From assembly GCA_937901335.1 (NCBI GenBank), contig CALCHC010000017.1, positions 1-18,193 on the forward strand: 18,193 bases of DNA, given 5' to 3'. Shown piece after piece: positions 15,621-18,193 of this stretch. This DNA is from an uncultured Phascolarctobacterium sp. (lineage in GTDB: Bacteria > Bacillota > Negativicutes > Acidaminococcales > Acidaminococcaceae). Both the position numbers and the translations under genes were made by a program. How positions within the stretch are numbered: position 1 is the first letter of the stretch; the number at the start of each line of letters is the position of its first letter. The notes beneath the pieces are model-generated. The model did no database searches. It was not told the DNA's origin and saw nothing but the letters and a program-made list of their open reading frames with translations.

Positions 15621-16730
15621 ATGTTAAAATCTTTTTCTGTTAATAACTTCAAACAATTTAAAAATGTATCTATTGATTTTACTGATGTCAGAGATTATAA
15701 ATTCAGTAACGAATGTATTAAAGATGGTTTTATTAAGAATGCTGTCATTTATGGTAAGAATTCTTCTGGTAAAACCAATTTTGGGTTGGCGATAATGGAT
15801 ATTGTTAACCATTTGACTGATAAAGAGAAACTTCCTTATCTTTATCAATATTATTTGAATGCAGACAATGCTAATGAGCCTGCAAGTTTTAAATATGAAT
15901 TTCTTTTTGATGGTATAAGCGTTATTTATGAGTACAAGAAAATGGATATGGGTACTCTTGTTCAGGAAAAACTTTCTGTTGATGGCTTACTAATATTTGA
16001 TTTTGATTTTACTATCCAAAAATTTACAGAACAGCATTTTGATGAATTAGGTTCATTTAATATAAATTGGCTGATGCGTTTTAGAGAAATGCCTGTATTG
16101 CGGTACTTAGCTTATAATACTGAGTTCAGTAGTTTTATTCCTTTGCAAAAACTGATTGTGTTTGTAAATAATATGCTTTGGTTCCGTCGATTAGATGATG
16201 CTAATAATTTTATTGGCTTTAGAAATCTTAATGGAACAGGAGATATTATTAAAGAAATTATCAACGGTAATTTGGTTAATGAATTACAGGAGTTTTTAAA
16301 TGAAGCTGGTGTTAAAGAAAAACTAGCAGTTAAACGTTCTGCGGATGGTAGTGAAAGTTTGTATTACATTTATAAAGATAGAGCCATACCTTTTGCTGTT
16401 TCTTCCAGTGGAACAAAAGCATTGTTACTTTTCTTTACTTGGTATAAACAATTCAAAGATGTTTCTTTCGTAATCATTGATGAGTTTGATGCATTCTATC
16501 ATTATGCCTTGTCTGAAAAGATTGTTAAATTGTTAATGAGTAAAGTTCAAACACAAGTACTTTTAACTTCTCATAATACAAATTTATTAAGCAATAGAAT
16601 TATGCGCCCTGATTGTTACTTTATTTTAAACGAGAAAGGACTAATTTCATTTGCCAATGCCACTGACAGAGAATTGAGGGAAGGCAATAATTTGGAAAAA
16701 CTGTTTATCGGCGGTGAGTTTGGTGAATAG
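15621..16730 (+). CDS. AAA family (ABC/OLD/RloA-like) ATPase, probable defence cassette component
   Basis: 369 residues. MLKSFSVNNFKQFKN is the typical opening strand of AAA_15/AAA_21, OLD- and RloA-like ATPases. Walker A is GKNSSGKT (45-52), the ABC-type signature region is SSSGTKAL (261-268), Walker B is FVIIDEFD with D287-E288, and the switch histidine is H318 in TSHNTNLLS. The middle part (about 70-250) is variable and has no recognised domain, and there is no long coiled coil as in SMC/Rad50. Such ATPases normally sense phage or damage and control a partner nuclease. The next gene, overlapping its end, has nuclease-like acidic motifs. Codon use (ATA, TTA, CTA) is unlike the central genes, suggesting transfer. 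The family assignment is good; the defence role is inferred from architecture. Confidence 0.8.
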   Translation: MLKSFSVNNFKQFKNVSIDFTDVRDYKFSNECIKDGFIKNAVIYGKNSSGKTNFGLAIMDIVNHLTDKEKLPYLYQYYLNADNANEPASFKYEFLFDGISVIYEYKKMDMGTLVQEKLSVDGLLIFDFDFTIQKFTEQHFDELGSFNINWLMRFREMPVLRYLAYNTEFSSFIPLQKLIVFVNNMLWFRRLDDANNFIGFRNLNGTGDIIKEIINGNLVNELQEFLNEAGVKEKLAVKRSADGSESLYYIYKDRAIPFAVSSSGTKALLLFFTWYKQFKDVSFVIIDEFDAFYHYALSEKIVKLLMSKVQTQVLLTSHNTNLLSNRIMRPDCYFILNEKGLISFANATDRELREGNNLEKLFIGGEFGE

Positions 16731-17481
16731 AAAAATTCTTGTTATTGTAGAAGGTGCGCGTAAAGAATTAAAATTAGTGAACAAATTAAAAGAACTTTTC
16801 TTACCACAAGATATTAGTATTGTATCTTACGGAACAAGTTTGTATCAGTTGTATGATTACTTGGAAGAATATTGTGATTTTAACTTTGAAGAATTAGATG
16901 TACTTTTGGCATTAAAAGCTCATGAGCCTGTTGAAGAAAAGAAAGCTGTTTTTGATGAGAAGTATACTGATGTTTTATTAATTTTTGATTTTGACCCTCA
17001 AGATAACAAGTTTGATGTTGCCAAAATTAGAAAACTCATGGACTATTTTAATGATTCAACTGAGAATGGAAAACTCTATATAAACTACCCGATGCTTGAA
17101 TCTTTCTATCATTTAAAAAACATTAAAGATGGTATTGTAGATGAATCATTTAAAGATACTAAATTTACTTTGAAAGAACTGCAAGAGCATCAATATAAGA
17201 AACGTGTAGTTGATGAAGGTACTGATTTGGATATCAGTAGAATGTCTAAAGAACAAGTAGAAAATATTATGTATCAACAATCTTGTAAGACTAATTACCT
17301 TTTAGACGGAAACTATAAAATATTAGAAGAATATAGTCAAGAAAAATTAGTGACGCTTTTAGAGAAACAGAATATTTTATTGGATCAAGAAAAAGAAGCA
17401 TACATACTAAATACTTGTTCGTTCTTTGTGCTGGAGTTTTATCCATCTAATGTAGATTTTATGAATAATTTAAATGAATAA
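16723..17481 (+). CDS. Toprim/RloB-like protein, putative nuclease partner of the ATPase
   Basis: About 252 residues. It starts with a strand and loop KILVIVEGARKE, carrying the acidic E10 of a Toprim-like VEG motif. An alternating fold continues to LLIFDFDPQD, with D89-x-D91 and D94, the Toprim DxD position. Next come the conserved-looking NYPMLESFYHL (111-121) and a lysine/glutamate-rich helical C-terminal half. The E then DxD layout is what RloB-like and Toprim nucleases of defence systems show, but I cannot name the exact family and similarity is by motif only. Start: GTG at 16723 has GGTGA five bases upstream and overlaps the ATPase stop by 8 bases; GTG at 16714 is an alternative with no ribosome site. 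Codon use matches the ATPase gene. No toxin or antitoxin third gene follows. Confidence 0.6.
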   Translation: MNRKILVIVEGARKELKLVNKLKELFLPQDISIVSYGTSLYQLYDYLEEYCDFNFEELDVLLALKAHEPVEEKKAVFDEKYTDVLLIFDFDPQDNKFDVAKIRKLMDYFNDSTENGKLYINYPMLESFYHLKNIKDGIVDESFKDTKFTLKELQEHQYKKRVVDEGTDLDISRMSKEQVENIMYQQSCKTNYLLDGNYKILEEYSQEKLVTLLEKQNILLDQEKEAYILNTCSFFVLEFYPSNVDFMNNLNE

Positions 17482-17492
17482 GGAGATTTACT

Positions 17493-18193
17493 ATGAAGAC
17501 TTTTGCACCTGCTAATATACTGTTACCTAAAAACGTAGCCTTTGAAAAATGGGCTGTAATCGCTTGCGACCAATTCACTTCTCAACCGGAATATTGGCAA
17601 CGCGTGCGTGAAAACGTTGGTGAAGAAGTTTCTACATTAAACTTAGTGTTTCCGGAAGCTGAACTGAATGTAGACAGAGTAGAACGCATTAAAAGCATTA
17701 ATGAAAATATGGTTAAATATTTGGCAGCAGATTTGTTCGCAGAATATCAAGATGCTTATATTTATGTAGAACGCACTTTGAAAAATGGTGTAGTTCGTAA
17801 AGGCATTGTTGGCGTAATTGATTTGGAACAATATGATTATAATGCTGATTCTAAATCTGCAATCCGTGCTACTGAACAAACCGTTTTGGAACGCATTCCG
17901 CCTCGCGTGGAAATTAGACGCAACGCAAGCATGGAACTTCCTCACGTACTGCTTTTGTGCGATGATGAAAAAGAACGCATCATTGAACCGCTTGCTGCGA
18001 AAAAAGCAGAACTACCTGTAGTATATGACTTTAACCTGATGGAAGGTGGTGGTCATATTACAGGATGGTTACTCCAAGACGAGGCAGTTGCTGCTGTAAA
18101 CGAAGCTATTGTAGCTTACGAAGCAGACGTATTCGCAAAATACGAAGCTTCTGGTAAAGCACCGATAACATATGCAGTAGGGGACGGTAATCA
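17493..18193 (+). CDS. DUF1015 family protein (N-terminal part, runs off the window)
   Basis: The 233 visible codons have no stop. The start MKTFAPANILLPK, then WAVIACDQFTSQPEYW, VYVERT-like strands, the RATEQTVLERIPPR motif, ELPHVLLLCDD and a final VGDGN that would continue into the family's GDGNHSLATAK block are all typical of DUF1015 (usually about 410-430 residues). The function is not established; in many Firmicutes the gene lies near serine or glyoxylate metabolism genes (recall, not tested). Codon use returns to the host style. AAGGAG, overlapping the stop of the Toprim-like gene, is its ribosome site, so it sits immediately against the AT-rich cassette and may be read from the cassette's transcript. 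No separate promoter is clear. Confidence 0.9.
   Translation, partial: MKTFAPANILLPKNVAFEKWAVIACDQFTSQPEYWQRVRENVGEEVSTLNLVFPEAELNVDRVERIKSINENMVKYLAADLFAEYQDAYIYVERTLKNGVVRKGIVGVIDLEQYDYNADSKSAIRATEQTVLERIPPRVEIRRNASMELPHVLLLCDDEKERIIEPLAAKKAELPVVYDFNLMEGGGHITGWLLQDEAVAAVNEAIVAYEADVFAKYEASGKAPITYAVGDGN

Noticed and set aside
15591..17485. Retron, toxin-antitoxin or CBASS interpretation of the AT-rich cassette
   Set aside because: There is no reverse transcriptase, nucleotidyltransferase, small antitoxin-like gene or structured RNA region in the insert; only the ATPase and Toprim-like genes are present.
1..18193. CRISPR arrays, tRNA or rRNA genes, insertion sequences
   Set aside because: No regularly spaced direct repeats, cloverleaf-like segments, rRNA-like sequence, transposase or terminal inverted repeats were seen on reading both strands.

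Overview
This window looks like chromosomal DNA of a low-to-moderate GC Firmicute. The content (mutS-mutL-methyltransferase-miaA-hfq, xerD, a YibQ-type deacetylase, a PatA-like aminotransferase) and the protein style suggest a Negativicute, perhaps Acidaminococcaceae/Phascolarctobacterium-like. That assignment is inference from recall, not a search. All genes from about 950 onward read rightward, with short gaps or small overlaps. No rRNA, tRNA, CRISPR array or insertion sequence was seen, and no gene-free stretch exceeds 300 bases.

Left edge (1 to about 955): an AT-rich block with ATA- and TTA-rich codon use, unlike the genes that follow. Two leftward genes overlap by ATGA: a CYTH-domain protein and a DUF1294 membrane protein cut by the window edge. 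Diverging from them is the head of what looks like an NAD kinase gene. It runs in frame into miaB, so the reading frame has a NAD-kinase-like first ~40 residues and a MiaB body that lacks two of the three auxiliary-cluster cysteines. This is the most striking anomaly. It is either a recombination at a short shared sequence or an assembly misjoin at the same place.

Centre (about 955-15590): a housekeeping run. MiaB and MiaA make the ms2i6A modification of tRNA. MutS and MutL carry out mismatch repair. An RsmJ-like methyltransferase and Hfq complete the first transcription unit, which ends at a strong hairpin. Then come XerD (chromosome dimer resolution), a divergent polysaccharide deacetylase, a putrescine-aminotransferase-like enzyme, an SRPBCC protein, HtpX (membrane protease, with its own consensus promoter), an M42 aminopeptidase, Ndk and a PduO-type cobalamin adenosyltransferase, closed by a second strong terminator.

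Right edge (about 15590-18193): a second AT-rich, ATA/TTA-using insert of about 1.9 kb. It holds two overlapping genes, an OLD/RloA-like AAA ATPase and a protein with Toprim/RloB-like acidic motifs. It has the architecture of an ATPase-nuclease anti-phage cassette and is the best candidate here for a poorly described system. It is followed directly by the start of a DUF1015 gene, whose composition is host-like and which runs off the window.
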